Shown here piece by piece: positions 25,135-36,112 of a stretch of 59,847 bases of DNA. Location of the stretch: NCBI GenBank assembly GCA_021776925.1, contig JAJFFB010000116.1, forward strand, positions 1 to 59,847, in the 5' to 3' direction. This DNA is from Planctomycetota bacterium. Lineage in GTDB: Bacteria; Planctomycetota; UBA1135. A program made the translations under genes and the position numbers. Each line of letters starts with the position of its first letter. Within the stretch, counting starts at the first letter, position 1. The notes under the pieces were generated by a model, which was given only the letters and a program-made list of their open reading frames with translations, did not search any database and was not told the DNA's origin.

Positions 25135-26605
25135 AATTGGAGGTCTCGACCGCGCTCCCAAACAGCTTCCCGGCAAGCTCCTGGAAGCGTTCGAAGGCCT
25201 CTGCGTAGGCCGCTACACCCATAGGGTCAGGCAGAATCTGAACGGCCTCCAACTCTGGCGGGGTTTTGCGCAGGGCCTCGCGCATGGAACCGCCCTGGTC
25301 GAGGGCCATGGCCTGGAGCGCTGCACCCAGGGCCGCCGACTCGGCTTCCACCGGGAAGGACAAGGGCACCGCGAACAGGTCGGCCAGGATCTGACGCCAC
25401 AGCGGATTGCGTGCCCCGCCGCCGACCACACGAAGTTCGCGCACCTTGAAACCAAGTTCGGAAAGGCGTACGGATCCGCCCTTGAGCGCAAAACTGGCCC
25501 CCTCGAGAGCGGCACGATAGAGCCGTTCGGGGCGCAGGCCACCGCCCTCGATGCCGTGGATCACCCCGCGCGCATAGGGCCAATCGGGGGCGCGCTCGCC
25601 GGCGAGGTAGGGGAGAAACAGCAAGCCGTCGCACCCGGGCCGCAGCTGGGTGGCGGCGGCGGTGGCGGTGGCGTGATCGAGGTCGAAGGCCGTCCGCACC
25701 TCCTCAACCACGGTGGTGCAGTTCATCGTGCACAACAGCGGCAGCCAGCCGCCGAGGGCGTCGCAAAATGGGGCGATCAAGGCCTGTGGGTCGACCACCG
25801 GGGTGTCGCTGCGGCCAAAAAGGGTGCCGCTGGTGCCGAGACTGACCACCAGCACCCCCTCGTCGATGGCCCCTGCACCGATGGCGCTCATCATGTTGTC
25901 GCCGCTTCCGGGGGCGACGCGCACGCCAGCGGGCAGGCCAAGTTCTGCGGCCACCTCGGCACGCACTTCGCCCACCCAACAATCCGCGGCGATCAGTCGG
26001 GGCAGCATACCCGGCAGTTCCGGGTCGATGGTCGCCGCCGAGTCCAGGTCGTAGCCGCGCTCCTCGGATCGGAACAAACCGGTGCCGCTGGCGTCACCGC
26101 ATTCTGCCACCATCTCGCCAGTGAGATGGTAGTTGCAGTAATCGTGCGGCAGCAGGACGTGGCGCAGCGCGTGAAAATTGGCCGCCTCGTGCCGTTTCAG
26201 CCACAGGATCTTCGAGGCGGTGAAACCCGCCGGCAGCGGTCGCCCCCAGATCGCGCCGAGCTCGGCGGCCTCCGGAGCGGTCTCGGTGTCACACCACAGC
26301 TTGGCCGGGCGGATCACCTCGCCCTTGCCGTCAAGGGCGACGAAACCGTGTTGCTGCCCCGACACCGCCATGGCGCGGATGCGAGCGGCTGCAAGGCCCG
26401 GGGTGGCCAAGGCCTGCTGGATCGCGGCGCCCATGCCCGTGAGCCAGTCCTCAGGGTTCTGCTCCGCCGCGCCGGGGCGGCCGACCGGCAGCAAGTCCAA
26501 CGGGGAGGCACCGCGCGCGATGACCTTTCCTGCGGCCGGATCGTAGACCAGGGCCTTGACTCCCTGGGTGCCGACGTCCAGTCCGAGGTAGAGAGGGGCG
26601 CTCAC
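25133..26605 (-). CDS. xylB: Xylulokinase
   Basis: 490 residues, normal for an FGGY-family carbohydrate kinase. It phosphorylates D-xylulose with ATP to xylulose-5-phosphate. Motifs: LDVGTQGVKALV (9-20, phosphate-binding), SGQQHG (82-87, the xylulokinase-type substrate loop), GSGDNMMSAIGAG with the catalytic Asp, SLGTSGTLF, and the C-terminal signature VVGGGARNPLWRQILAD. It is the last gene of a five-gene minus-strand unit, 26 bases after xylA. Confidence 0.94.
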   Translation of the reverse strand: MSAPLYLGLDVGTQGVKALVYDPAAGKVIARGASPLDLLPVGRPGAAEQNPEDWLTGMGAAIQQALATPGLAAARIRAMAVSGQQHGFVALDGKGEVIRPAKLWCDTETAPEAAELGAIWGRPLPAGFTASKILWLKRHEAANFHALRHVLLPHDYCNYHLTGEMVAECGDASGTGLFRSEERGYDLDSAATIDPELPGMLPRLIAADCWVGEVRAEVAAELGLPAGVRVAPGSGDNMMSAIGAGAIDEGVLVVSLGTSGTLFGRSDTPVVDPQALIAPFCDALGGWLPLLCTMNCTTVVEEVRTAFDLDHATATAAATQLRPGCDGLLFLPYLAGERAPDWPYARGVIHGIEGGGLRPERLYRAALEGASFALKGGSVRLSELGFKVRELRVVGGGARNPLWRQILADLFAVPLSFPVEAESAALGAALQAMALDQGGSMREALRKTPPELEAVQILPDPMGVAAYAEAFERFQELAGKLFGSAVETSN

Positions 26606-26631
26606 GTCCGGTTCGGTATGAGTAAGCGGCG

Positions 26632-27816
26632 CTAGACGCCGACTCCCAGCAGGTGCTCGAAGGCCAGCTGGTCGAGCCGCTCGTAGCGGCGGCCGGGCTG
26701 GCTAAGCGTTTCTGGGTCGAGGTCCAGGTCAAGGATGGCCTGGTGGTGGGCGGGGGAGTAGCTGCTCAGCAGCGGGGCGACGCCGTAGGGGTCGGCGTGG
26801 TTGTCGGCCAGGATCTGCTGCACCTCGGCGTCGGCGTCGAAGCAGCGCGCGCGCTCGGCGAGGATCTTGTAGCTGCGCATGCAGCCCCGGGCGAAGTCCC
26901 ATACCCCGGCGACGTCTTCGGTGCGGTAGGCGTGGGCGTCGAAGTGGCGTGGGCCGTCGTAGCCGGGGTAAGCGCCGGTGCCCTCGAGCAGCCGCACCAG
27001 GAAGAAGGCGCCCTTGACGTCTTCGCTGCCGAAACGCAGGTCCTGGTCGTAGCGGCCGATCTTCTGCGCGTTGAGGTCGATGTGGAACAGCTTGTCGGCC
27101 TCCATGGCCTGCGCCACCGCGTGCACCATCGACAGGCCGGGCATGTTCTCGTGTGCGACCTCAGGGTTGACGCCGCACATCTCCGAGTGCTCCAGCGTCT
27201 CGATGAAATGCAGCATGTGCCCGGTGGTCGCCAGGTAGATGTCGCCGCGCGGTTCGTTGGGTTTGGCCTCGAGCGCGAACCTTTGCGACCAGCCCTGCTC
27301 CTTGGTCCACGCGCACAGGAAATCGAGGCACTCGCGATACCACTTGATCGCATCGCGGCAGTCGCGCGCGGCGTCGGTTTCGACCCCCTCGCGGCCGCCC
27401 CAGAAGACGTTGATGCCGGCGCCGAGTTCGATGCCGGTTTCGATCGCCGCCATCGTTTTGCGCAGCGCGAAGGCGCGCACGCGCGGGTCGCTGCTGGTGA
27501 AGGCCCCGTCGCGAAATACTGGGTGGCTGAACAGATTAGTGGTCGCCATCGGCACCACCAATCCGTGATCCGACAGCGCCTGCTTGAACTCGGCGACGAT
27601 GCGATCGCGCTCGGCGGCGCTCGCGCCGAAGGGGATCAGGTCGTTGTCGTGCAGGTTGACCCCGTAGGCGCCGGCCCGGGCCAGGCCGGCGACGATTTCG
27701 GTGGGCGGGATGGTCGGCCGCACGCGCGGCCCGAAGGGATCGGCACCGGGGTTGCCGACCGTCCACAAGCCGAAAGTGAACTGGTCGGCCGGCACCGGGT
27801 CGAAGGCGTCAGCCAT
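26632..27816 (-). CDS. xylA: Xylose isomerase
   Basis: 394 residues, the actinobacterial (shorter, class I) length. It interconverts D-xylose and D-xylulose. Visible: FTFGLWTVG (14-22), the catalytic His56 and Asp59 in [15 protein letters not shown], the metal ligand Glu183 and catalytic Lys185 in [10 protein letters not shown], then the later acidic ligands in GVNPEVAHE and FHIDLNAQ. The ATG overlaps the stop of the permease upstream by eight bases (ATGGCTGA), showing translational coupling. Cytoplasmic. Confidence 0.95.
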   Translation of the reverse strand: MADAFDPVPADQFTFGLWTVGNPGADPFGPRVRPTIPPTEIVAGLARAGAYGVNLHDNDLIPFGASAAERDRIVAEFKQALSDHGLVVPMATTNLFSHPVFRDGAFTSSDPRVRAFALRKTMAAIETGIELGAGINVFWGGREGVETDAARDCRDAIKWYRECLDFLCAWTKEQGWSQRFALEAKPNEPRGDIYLATTGHMLHFIETLEHSEMCGVNPEVAHENMPGLSMVHAVAQAMEADKLFHIDLNAQKIGRYDQDLRFGSEDVKGAFFLVRLLEGTGAYPGYDGPRHFDAHAYRTEDVAGVWDFARGCMRSYKILAERARCFDADAEVQQILADNHADPYGVAPLLSSYSPAHHQAILDLDLDPETLSQPGRRYERLDQLAFEHLLGVGV

Positions 27817-29446
27817 CGTTTTCCTCCGCGATGGTCACGCGTTGGTAGCCCCCGATGCTCTTGAAGTAGACCATCAGCAGCAGGAAGATCAGCGCCATCG
27901 TCGCCGGGATCGCCGAGTCGGCAACCAGCGTTTTGCGGTCACCGGTGATGCTGGCATCAAGGACCGATCTTTCCGCCGGAGTCAGGCGTTCCAGGGCGGC
28001 CTCCAAGTCGGTGACGCCTTCGTTGGCAAGTTCGCCTTTGACCGCATTGAGGTTCTTGTTAATGGCCCCCAACTTGGCGCCGTCCAGTCCGATGACCTCT
28101 TCGAAGGAGAGGAACTTGCTCGGTTTCGCGGCTTGGTATGCGGCATAAACAGCAGGGTCTGCTGCCTCCAAAGCCTTGCCGGCGAAGCGGTCTTTGGCGT
28201 ATCCAAGTCCATCTGAGCCGATCAGGCCGCCGGCAAGCATGCCGATGCCGCCCATGATGCTGATCGCGATCGCGCCGGTACGCGGGAAACGGTCACTGGC
28301 CACGGCCAGCATGGTCGGCCAGAAGAAGGTCTTGCCCACCGCGTAGACGGACAAGGCCAACATCGCGCCGAAGAAGGTGTCGACGGTGCTGACCAGATTG
28401 AGGCCCAGGCACGCGAGCACCGAACACACCAGCAGGATTCCCACCGGGGACAGGCGCAGTTTCTTCTCGATGAAGTCGGCGCAGAAGCGCAATCCGAACA
28501 TCACCGCCGAGGTGAAGATGAACAGGATCTTGCCCTGTTCCGGCGTCAGGATGTTGCCGGTGATGTTCTGCGCCCAGGTGTCGGTGCCGAGTTCGACCGC
28601 ACCGACCAAGGCGTGGGCGATGAACAGGACGAACAATAGCCACGAACCTAGCGAGCCCTTGGTCATGACTCCGACCACGATCAGCAACACTCCGGCAAGG
28701 CTGTAGGAGACTGCCGTCCCCAGTCCAACGGCCTGCGAAAAGAACAGGGTCAATAGGAAGCAGATCACCAGGCCGCCGAGGATGCCTACGTCGGAGAACA
28801 TCTGGCCCAGGGACATCCCTTTTTCCGACGCTTCGGACTGCGGCATCTTCTGTCCCATGAACATCAGGCCGTAGATCACGGTCGGGATCAGGAACAGACC
28901 GAGTTGGAACTGCCATGAAAAGGCCTCTGGGCCAGTGCCGCCCATGACCCAGCCGATCGCGCCGCCGAGGACCAGGCCGGCGGGCCAACTCGCGTGCAGG
29001 ATGTTCAGGTAGTGGGTGCGGTTGTTGGGGAATAGCCTCGCCACCAATGGGTTGGCTACCGCCTCGAGCGTGCCGTTGGCAAAGGCGAAGATGAAGGTGC
29101 CCCAGTAGAGCAGTGAAAAGGCGGAATCTGGAGCCATGCCCGAAGTCGCTCCGAAAGTGACGAAGGCCGAAATCACGTGCGCCAGGAACGCTGTGATGAT
29201 CAGCTTGCCGTAGCCGATCTTGTCGCACACCACACCGCCGATGATGATGCCGAAGCAGAAGCCGGTCAGCCCGGCTCCACCGATTTGGCCGAGCTGTTGA
29301 TCGGTGAAGCCGAAACCGGCCTTCCAATTCAAAAGAATGCCGCCGCGTACGCCGAAGCCGACGCCGGCGGCGAGAATGGCCATGAAGCCGGCCCACAACA
29401 GGCGCCCGGCGTTCGGTGTCAAACCGTCTCTCTTGATGTCCATCAT
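27809..29446 (-). CDS. MFS sugar permease (fucose-permease-like)
   Basis: 545 residues from ATG 29446. About twelve hydrophobic helices are visible, with MFS features including [20 protein letters not shown] (residues about 108-127), a family feature of FHS-type permeases, and [18 protein letters not shown] soluble insertion of about 100 residues (roughly 420-520) lies before the last helix and contains Ala/Lys-rich helices; this is longer than in E. coli FucP. Import of a monosaccharide by proton symport is the likely role. It is coupled to xylA by an eight-base overlap, which suggests xylose or a xylose precursor as substrate. Confidence 0.87.
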   Translation of the reverse strand: MMDIKRDGLTPNAGRLLWAGFMAILAAGVGFGVRGGILLNWKAGFGFTDQQLGQIGGAGLTGFCFGIIIGGVVCDKIGYGKLIITAFLAHVISAFVTFGATSGMAPDSAFSLLYWGTFIFAFANGTLEAVANPLVARLFPNNRTHYLNILHASWPAGLVLGGAIGWVMGGTGPEAFSWQFQLGLFLIPTVIYGLMFMGQKMPQSEASEKGMSLGQMFSDVGILGGLVICFLLTLFFSQAVGLGTAVSYSLAGVLLIVVGVMTKGSLGSWLLFVLFIAHALVGAVELGTDTWAQNITGNILTPEQGKILFIFTSAVMFGLRFCADFIEKKLRLSPVGILLVCSVLACLGLNLVSTVDTFFGAMLALSVYAVGKTFFWPTMLAVASDRFPRTGAIAISIMGGIGMLAGGLIGSDGLGYAKDRFAGKALEAADPAVYAAYQAAKPSKFLSFEEVIGLDGAKLGAINKNLNAVKGELANEGVTDLEAALERLTPAERSVLDASITGDRKTLVADSAIPATMALIFLLLMVYFKSIGGYQRVTIAEENDG

Positions 29447-29452
29447 GGTGGG

Positions 29453-29530
29453 TGACCTGTGCGGCCGGAGAAGTGGGGGGGGGCCTGTGCGGCCGGAGAT
29501 TTCGGGGGGTGACCTTAGCGGCCGGAGGAG
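29453..29530. repeat. Three imperfect 28-bp tandem repeats
   Basis: Units begin near 29453, 29481 and 29510 and share the core gcggccggaga plus a G-run. The third unit lies inside the last codons and stop of the 1772-aa fusion gene (29515), so the repeat makes its C-terminal SSGR and stop. The array fills the gap before the permease start and could form alternative GC-rich stems in the operon mRNA. Confidence 0.7.
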
Positions 29531-32500
29531 AAGACTGTGCGCAGGACCGGTTCGGGATCGAGCTCCAGCCGGAGTTTGCGGAAGCGTACTTCGGTCGGGC
29601 CACCGGAGTGGACCTGCAAGGCGAGGATGCCCGCGCGCGCGGCTCCCGGGTCGGTGCGATCGACGCACTGCCGCCCGTTGAGCGCGGTCAGCACGCGGTC
29701 ACCGACGGCGACGATCTCGTAGGTGTTCCAGCCGCCGGCGCGCACCATCTTGGCGCCCTGGTCCTCGAGCAGACCGCGACCGTGTTCCTCGTACAGCTTG
29801 CCCCACCAGCCGGCGCCGATGTCGGCCTGGTAGCCGCGCACCGCGCCGTCGGGCAAACGCTCGCTGCGGAACTGGATGCCGCTGTTGTCGCTGTCGTCGA
29901 CCAGCTTGACCTCGACGATCAGCCGGAAGTCGCGCAGCTGCAAGCCGGCAACCGCGAAGTTGTTGGCCTGCAGTCCCTCGGCGGAGCGGCCGACGATTTC
30001 ACCGTTATCCACGCTCCACACCTCAGGATCTGCAATCCAGCCCTCGAGGTCGGTGCCGTTGAAGAAGGTACCGAGGTTGTCGGCGCTGGCCGCCAACGGC
30101 ACCTGCGCCGGGCTGGCCAGATAGGCGATCAGGTCGCGTGCCTCCTCGTCCTTCAGCGCGGTGAGCTGGCCCGGTGGCATCAGTGACATGGTCGAGCGGA
30201 AGATGCGGAACTCGCCCTTGGCGTCGCGCGCGATTTCGCTCTTGGCCACGACCTCGCGCAGTTCGCCGTTGGCCAAGGTTATCGAACGGTCATTCTCGTC
30301 CATGACCATGCCGGAGACCACACGACCATCCTGCATGGTCACCGCAGTGACCAGGTACTGGCGCCCGACCTCGGCGCTCGGGTCGAGGATATTGCCCAGG
30401 ATGTAGTCCAGGTCGGCGCGATTCGACCCGGTCAGATCGGGGCCGAGTTCCAAGCCGGTGCCGAACAGTTTGTGGCAGGCAAAACAGGTGCGGTTGTACA
30501 AGGCACGGCCGTTGCTGAGATCGGCCTGCGCCAGATAATCCGGAGTCATCAGCTTGAGGTAGCGCTCACGCTGTTCCTCGGCGGTCGCCGACAGCGCGGT
30601 CGAACGCCCCCAGGCCGAAGTCAACAACTCGGCGACAGTGGAGTCACCCAGTCCGACCAATTGCTGGCGTAGAGATGCGGAGTCGAGTAAGGAAGCCGAC
30701 GCCCTGCCGGCGAGCACCGCCTGCAGCAGCGCGCGCGCGTGACTCGGTCGGGTCGCCAGCGCTGCCGCGGCGGTGGCGCGGTCCTGTTCGCTGAAACCGT
30801 CGATGCGTGCGAGTAGTTCGCGCGCCACCGCCGGATTGTCATAGGCGGCGAGCATGGGGAGTGCGGCGCTGCGCATTGCCTCTTCGTCGAGCAGTCTGAC
30901 GAGCAAGGAACGGGTCTTGTCCTTGCGCTCGCGCGCCAGCCCTTCCAGCGCCTGCAAGCGTCTTTCTAAAGGCTGGCCCGCGTCGGCCACCAGGGCGTGC
31001 AAGGCGTCGCCGGCGTTGGCATCGCCGAAAGCCAGCGCCAGGGACGTGACCTGGTCCAGCATCGAAGCGGGCGCCGCAGCAGTGTTGAGGAAACGGCGGC
31101 TGACTTGCGGCCACGACGCCGGCATCGGTGTGTCGGGACGGCTGGCCAGCACCGTGCTCATCTCGTGCACCATGCCTTGTGCGCTCTCCATCGGAGCGCC
31201 TGCGGCGGCGCGCGCGAGCGCGTTGAGCTGCACCGTGTCACCGCTGGCCAGGCGCCGGTAGGTGAAGGCTTCGATGCGCGGCAAACGGTTGTGCGAAACC
31301 ATCAGTGCGAGCGCGCGCTGCGGGTCGGCAGCGACGCACGGTTCGAAGCCGTACCACAGCATCAGCGGCAGGTTTTGGTCGTCGCGGTCTTCGCCGTGCA
31401 TCATCAAGCCTTCGGCGACGCGGAAGCGGTCCTCGATCGGCAGGCGCTGCAGCGCCGAGGCAAGATAAAGGCGCACCACCGGCGACGGATCTTGTCGCGC
31501 GAGCTGTTCCAATCGTTGCACCAGCAACGGGCTGGCCTCGCGTTCTTCCAGCATCAGTTGGATCGCCCAGGCACGCAGGTAGGGATCGCGGTCGGCCAGC
31601 AGATGTATTCCGAAGGTCTCGTTGACCGCGCCGATGCCGTGCAGTGCCCACAACGCGCGCAGCCGTTTCTCGGTGCGCACGTCCTCTTCCAGTATGCGGT
31701 GCAGCACCGACCGCGCCTCATCGCTGCCGCCACGCTCCATCAGGATGCGCCGCGCCTGACGCACGAACCAGTCGTTGTCACTCAGCTGCATCTCGGCCAG
31801 TTCGGCGTCGGACATCGACGGCAGGTCAACCGCCACCGGTTGATGGGCGCCGTAGTTGATGCGGAACATGCGCCCGTTGGAGCGATCCCAGATGCCGGGT
31901 TCGCGCCGGTGGCAGGCCTGCTTGTCGTACCAGTCGACCAGGTAGATGCTACCGTCGGGTCCGCTGCGCAAGGCCACGCCGAGGAACCAGCGATCGTTGG
32001 CGATCAGGAAATCGGGCGCGTGCGAACCGACCAGACCGGAGCCTTCGGCGCGCAACATCTCGCTGTTCATGCGCTTGCCGTGCACGTTGAACAGGAACAC
32101 GCGGCCACGGTACTCAGGCGGGAACTGATCGGCTAGGTAGATCATCGCGCCGCAATGCGCGTGCCCCCCCCCAACCGAATCGGACAGGCCGTTGCCGGAG
32201 TGCGGCGTGGCCCCCAGGTAGTGCAAGTGGTCGGCGACGGTGCCAATGTCCTCGAACACGTAGGGATTGAAGTGTCGCCCGCCCTGGCGCAGATAACGCC
32301 CGCCCTGGATCATGTGATAAAGGTGCGGGATCACGCACGCGGTGATCACCGTCTGGCCGCGATCGTCGAAATCGACTCCCCACGGGTTGCTGGTGCCCCA
32401 GGCAAAGACTTCGAATTCATGGCGGGTGGGGTGGTAGCGCCACACGCCGGCGTTCATGGGCTGGCGTTCGGCGTCGGGGGTACCGGGCTTGCCTACGCGC

Positions 32501-34833
32501 GAGTGAGTGAATACACCGTGGCAGCCGTAGAGCCAACCGTCGGGTCCCCAGTTGAAGGCGTTGAGGGTTTCGTGCGTGTCCTGATACCCCCAGCCGTCGA
32601 GCAGGATTTCGGGTGCGGAATCGGGAACCAGGTCGTCGTCGCGGTCGGGCACGAACATGAAGTACGGCGCCGCGCCGATCCATACGCCGCCGAATCCAAC
32701 CTCGATACCGCTGACCAGATTGAGGTTGTCGAGGAACACCGTGCGGCGGTCGAAATTGCCGTCGTGGTTGGTGTCCTCGAACACCAGGACGTGGTCGCGC
32801 GCCTCGTCGTCGGCGCGACGCACCGGATAGGCATAGGCCTCGGCGACCCATAGACGCCCCTTGCCGTCGATGGCGAATCCGATCGGCTGGTGCAGGCGCG
32901 GTTCGCCGGCGATCAGATCGACGGTGAAGCCTTCGGGCACGCTCATGCGTTCGGCCGCCTGCTGCGGCAGGAAGCCCTTGACCATCGCGGTGGGCATGTC
33001 GCCCTCGGCGCTGCGCACCACCTCAGGGCTTTCGGCGTGGAAGCGAAAATCATCAAAGTTGATGTGGCCCCAGCCGCCCGACTGCCGATCCAACAAGCGG
33101 ATTTGAATCTGCTGGCCGACGCGGGTGCGCAGATCGACCCACGCTGGAGTCATGGTCTCGGCGTTCTTGCCCGACTTGCGGAAGATCACTTCACCATTGG
33201 CGGCATCCAGGACCTCGACGCAGGTGTCGACATGACTGCCTCCACCAACCAGGAAGCTGGCGAATGGATGGGTGACCTCGAAGGGTGCCGAGGTCAGGGA
33301 TCCTTGCGGTTCATCGGTGTCCCCGATCTCGTAGGTGCCGATCCACCAGTCACCGTTTTGACGGCTGCGCATCGGGTTGCGGCGTAGCACCACGGTGTCA
33401 CCCTCGACGGGCTGTTGGGCGAAGGCACTACCCTCGGCTGTCCAACCGTGCAGGCTTCCAGCCTCGAATCCCAGGTTCAACGACTGTTTGTCCTCATCAG
33501 TCGGCACGATGCCGCCGCTGCGATTGCCGCCGCCGGCGCGTTGACGTGCCGCGACCACTGCGTCGAGGAGGCGACGACGGTACTCCCATTCAGGGACCGG
33601 CTGTGCGCTGTGACGGTGCACAAAGGTGCCGTTCTTATTGCCGACGATGACTTCGGGCAGATGGTCTCCGTCGAGATCGCCAGCCACCACCTGGGTGCCG
33701 ACGCCGGAGTCGTCGTCGATCAGCATCGGCACGAATTCGACCCCGGCGCTGCCGCGTTGCAGACGAAACCAGTAAACCAGCGCGGGTTCGTGGTCCGCGG
33801 CGTCGTTGCCACCATGGGCCCAGAAACGTGCACCGGTGACCAGATCGAGCAGGCCGTCGCCGTCCATGTCGATCAGGTCCATGGCATGGAGATTGCCGAT
33901 CACCACTTCATAGGGGTTGTCGGCGGCGACCGCGCCGGTGATGCGGTGGCGTTGGAAGCTGCGTTGACCGTCTTCGACCTTTTGCTCGAACCAGTACAGC
34001 CCGTAACCGTGGGCGTTGTCGGCCGTAACCACGTCGCTGTCGCCGTCGCCATCGATGTCATAGGCGTACATCTGTGCACCGCCTCGACCGGCGAAGGTGA
34101 CCGCATGGAATTGCCATTCGGGATCGCCGTCCAGGGCGTCCGGCTGCTGCCACCAGCCCTGTTTCATCAATAGGTCACTACGGCCGTCGCCGTCGATGTC
34201 GCCGACGCCGAGTCCGTGGGTGAAGCGTCCGCCGATCTCGCCGACCGAAACCGGGTGGAAGGCCCACGGCTGGGTCGGATCCGCAGCATCGGGGCCGGCC
34301 CAGCCGAGGCGCCCGCCGGTCATGCACACCAACTCGGGTAGACCATCGCCGGTGAGGTCGGTGAAGGTCGGCGACTCGTTGTCGACCTGAGCGAAGACCT
34401 GATGACGCTGCCAGTGACCGGCGCCGCGCACCGCGTCGCTGGAGCCACCGGGATTGCGATACCAGGACGCGTCCTGCCCAGGGAAACCGACGATCAGGAC
34501 GTCGGCCCAGCCATCGGCATCGAAGTCGTGGGAAAAAGCGAAGAAGTTGTTCGAATAGACCGCGGTGTCGAAGGGGGTCGCGGGGGCGTACTCCAAACGC
34601 GTTTCGAAGTCCGGTCCAAGGAAAAGGTGCGGGCCGGAAACCACGTCCTGGAAGCCGTCGCCGTCAAAGTCACCGAAGCTGGCGCCCTCGCTGTAAAAGG
34701 TGGTTTCGAGCTGCACCTTGGTGAAGGAATGCCACTCGGGCTGTTGCGCGCCGAGCGGACGCACGCCCAGGAGGGAAGCTGCGAGTGCGGTGGCGAGGAC
34801 CGCGATGGGAAGGGAAGGGGCAGAGGTGCTCAT
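29515..34833 (-). CDS. Giant secreted FG-GAP / PVC dehydrogenase / HEAT / cytochrome c / DUF1080 fusion
   Basis: 1772 residues. Signal peptide (1-29, AQQ end). Residues about 40-420 are FG-GAP/VCBS repeats with DxDGDGxxD calcium loops. About 450-620 is a galactose-binding-like beta-sandwich ([28 protein letters not shown]). About 640-1010 is a PVC-type dehydrogenase propeller ([20 protein letters not shown]). About 1030-1400 are HEAT repeats. Heme motif CFACH lies near 1448 within the PVC cytochrome domain ([23 protein letters not shown]). About 1583-1765 is DUF1080, the 3-keto-disaccharide hydrolase family ([33 protein letters not shown]). One chain could thus bind, oxidise and cleave a sugar and transfer electrons. 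Second gene of the minus-strand unit. Confidence 0.88.
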   Translation of the reverse strand: MSTSAPSLPIAVLATALAASLLGVRPLGAQQPEWHSFTKVQLETTFYSEGASFGDFDGDGFQDVVSGPHLFLGPDFETRLEYAPATPFDTAVYSNNFFAFSHDFDADGWADVLIVGFPGQDASWYRNPGGSSDAVRGAGHWQRHQVFAQVDNESPTFTDLTGDGLPELVCMTGGRLGWAGPDAADPTQPWAFHPVSVGEIGGRFTHGLGVGDIDGDGRSDLLMKQGWWQQPDALDGDPEWQFHAVTFAGRGGAQMYAYDIDGDGDSDVVTADNAHGYGLYWFEQKVEDGQRSFQRHRITGAVAADNPYEVVIGNLHAMDLIDMDGDGLLDLVTGARFWAHGGNDAADHEPALVYWFRLQRGSAGVEFVPMLIDDDSGVGTQVVAGDLDGDHLPEVIVGNKNGTFVHRHSAQPVPEWEYRRRLLDAVVAARQRAGGGNRSGGIVPTDEDKQSLNLGFEAGSLHGWTAEGSAFAQQPVEGDTVVLRRNPMRSRQNGDWWIGTYEIGDTDEPQGSLTSAPFEVTHPFASFLVGGGSHVDTCVEVLDAANGEVIFRKSGKNAETMTPAWVDLRTRVGQQIQIRLLDRQSGGWGHINFDDFRFHAESPEVVRSAEGDMPTAMVKGFLPQQAAERMSVPEGFTVDLIAGEPRLHQPIGFAIDGKGRLWVAEAYAYPVRRADDEARDHVLVFEDTNHDGNFDRRTVFLDNLNLVSGIEVGFGGVWIGAAPYFMFVPDRDDDLVPDSAPEILLDGWGYQDTHETLNAFNWGPDGWLYGCHGVFTHSRVGKPGTPDAERQPMNAGVWRYHPTRHEFEVFAWGTSNPWGVDFDDRGQTVITACVIPHLYHMIQGGRYLRQGGRHFNPYVFEDIGTVADHLHYLGATPHSGNGLSDSVGGGHAHCGAMIYLADQFPPEYRGRVFLFNVHGKRMNSEMLRAEGSGLVGSHAPDFLIANDRWFLGVALRSGPDGSIYLVDWYDKQACHRREPGIWDRSNGRMFRINYGAHQPVAVDLPSMSDAELAEMQLSDNDWFVRQARRILMERGGSDEARSVLHRILEEDVRTEKRLRALWALHGIGAVNETFGIHLLADRDPYLRAWAIQLMLEEREASPLLVQRLEQLARQDPSPVVRLYLASALQRLPIEDRFRVAEGLMMHGEDRDDQNLPLMLWYGFEPCVAADPQRALALMVSHNRLPRIEAFTYRRLASGDTVQLNALARAAAGAPMESAQGMVHEMSTVLASRPDTPMPASWPQVSRRFLNTAAAPASMLDQVTSLALAFGDANAGDALHALVADAGQPLERRLQALEGLARERKDKTRSLLVRLLDEEAMRSAALPMLAAYDNPAVARELLARIDGFSEQDRATAAAALATRPSHARALLQAVLAGRASASLLDSASLRQQLVGLGDSTVAELLTSAWGRSTALSATAEEQRERYLKLMTPDYLAQADLSNGRALYNRTCFACHKLFGTGLELGPDLTGSNRADLDYILGNILDPSAEVGRQYLVTAVTMQDGRVVSGMVMDENDRSITLANGELREVVAKSEIARDAKGEFRIFRSTMSLMPPGQLTALKDEEARDLIAYLASPAQVPLAASADNLGTFFNGTDLEGWIADPEVWSVDNGEIVGRSAEGLQANNFAVAGLQLRDFRLIVEVKLVDDSDNSGIQFRSERLPDGAVRGYQADIGAGWWGKLYEEHGRGLLEDQGAKMVRAGGWNTYEIVAVGDRVLTALNGRQCVDRTDPGAARAGILALQVHSGGPTEVRFRKLRLELDPEPVLRTVFSSGR

Positions 34834-34860
34834 GATCGAAGCAGGTGGGTGGCGCTTGGA

Positions 34861-35991
34861 TCAGCTGCGGGTGAATCCCGGCAGCTCGATGAGTTGCCCG
34901 CCGGCCATGGCCGACTGGTGGGCGAGGATGCCGACGCAGGTCCAATTGGCGGACTGGCGTGCGTTGGGGTAGGGGGCGCGGCCTTCTTGCAGCGCGGTCA
35001 CGAACTCGTGCACCAGGTGCGGGTGGGAACCTCCATGGCCGCCGCCCTGGGTGAAGGACAGGTGGGTGTTCTCGGCCAGGTCATAGAGCCCCTGGGTGGT
35101 GAAGCGGCGAACGGCTTCGGGGAGTCGCTCGGCGTAGTCGGGGCACTCGACGCGCTCGGGGATTTCGGCTTCGGATTTCTTGGCGGTGTGCACGACCAGG
35201 GGTTCGCCCTCGATCAACGGCCATTCGACCGCCTTCTTGCTGCCGTAGACGTCGATGCTCTCGCGATACTGCCGCGCGGTGTCAAACAAGGAGCGATAGA
35301 CCCGGGCGGACAGCGCCCCTCCGTCCATGCCGATGTGCGCGGTTTCGACCGCGAAGGGCGAGCCGTAGTGTTCGATCAGATCTTCGCGGATGCGCCCGGA
35401 GCCGAAACAGCTGACCGTGGCGGCGTCGAGCCGCGGCAGCGCCAGGCACGGACCGACGCAGTGGGTGGCGTAGTGCATCGGCGGCAGGCCGGGCCAGTAT
35501 TCGGGCCAGCCGTCCATGTCCTGCTGATGCGAGGCCTGCACGAACTGGATCTGGCCGAGGTCGCCGCTGTCGACCATCTGCTTCATGAACAGGAACTCGC
35601 GGCTGTAGACCACGGTCTCCATCATCATGTAGGAAAGGCCGGTGGACTCACATAGCGCGACGATGCGCTTGCAGTCCTCGACCGAGGTCGCCATCGGCAC
35701 GGTGCAGGCGACGTGTTTGCCGGCTTCGAGCGCGGCGATGCTCTGCGCCGCGTGGTCGGGAATCGGGGTATTGATGTGCACCGCGTCGACTTCGGGGTTG
35801 TTCAACACCTCTGCGAAATCGGTGGTGCGGTGGAGGATGGCGAAGGCGTCGCCGAGGGCATCGAGCTTGGCGCGATTGCGCTGGCAGAGGACCGCGATCT
35901 CAGCGTTGGGGTGCCCTTGATAGATCGGGATGAACTCGGCGCCGAAGCCGAGTCCGACCAGAGCAACGCGAACCGGTCGAGGGGTTGCCAT
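34861..35991 (-). CDS. Gfo/Idh/MocA oxidoreductase lacking the EKP lysine
   Basis: 376 residues from ATG 35991, where the Rossmann motif VALVGLGFGAEFI begins. The usual EKP signature at the end of the sixth strand is CTVPMA, so the conserved lysine is Val and the acidic residue is Thr. The C-terminal domain is otherwise complete (HYATHCVGPCLAL, GGGHGGSHPHLVHEFV with a His/Gly-rich loop). It may be an isomerase, lyase or binding protein rather than a classical dehydrogenase. First gene of the five-gene minus-strand sugar unit, 27 bases before the giant fusion; divergent from the TIM-barrel gene across 121 bases. Confidence 0.85.
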   Translation of the reverse strand: MATPRPVRVALVGLGFGAEFIPIYQGHPNAEIAVLCQRNRAKLDALGDAFAILHRTTDFAEVLNNPEVDAVHINTPIPDHAAQSIAALEAGKHVACTVPMATSVEDCKRIVALCESTGLSYMMMETVVYSREFLFMKQMVDSGDLGQIQFVQASHQQDMDGWPEYWPGLPPMHYATHCVGPCLALPRLDAATVSCFGSGRIREDLIEHYGSPFAVETAHIGMDGGALSARVYRSLFDTARQYRESIDVYGSKKAVEWPLIEGEPLVVHTAKKSEAEIPERVECPDYAERLPEAVRRFTTQGLYDLAENTHLSFTQGGGHGGSHPHLVHEFVTALQEGRAPYPNARQSANWTCVGILAHQSAMAGGQLIELPGFTRS

Positions 35992-36112
35992 GCCGCAGGA
36001 TCCGTGTTTTTGCACAGGCGCGCAAGGCGCAAATGCGTAATTCACAGGAACTTTTGCGACAGAGGCGAAATGCCTGGACGCAGGCCCTGAATGGCCATAA
36101 AACCGTGCCGTC
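35992..36112. promoter_or_regulatory. Divergent promoter region of the sugar island
   Basis: 121 bases between two divergent sugar units. It contains an imperfect dyad with outer arms TTTGC and GCAAA (about 36009-36041) that could be an operator for a shared regulator. No regulator gene is adjacent and no promoter boxes are certain. Confidence 0.35.
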
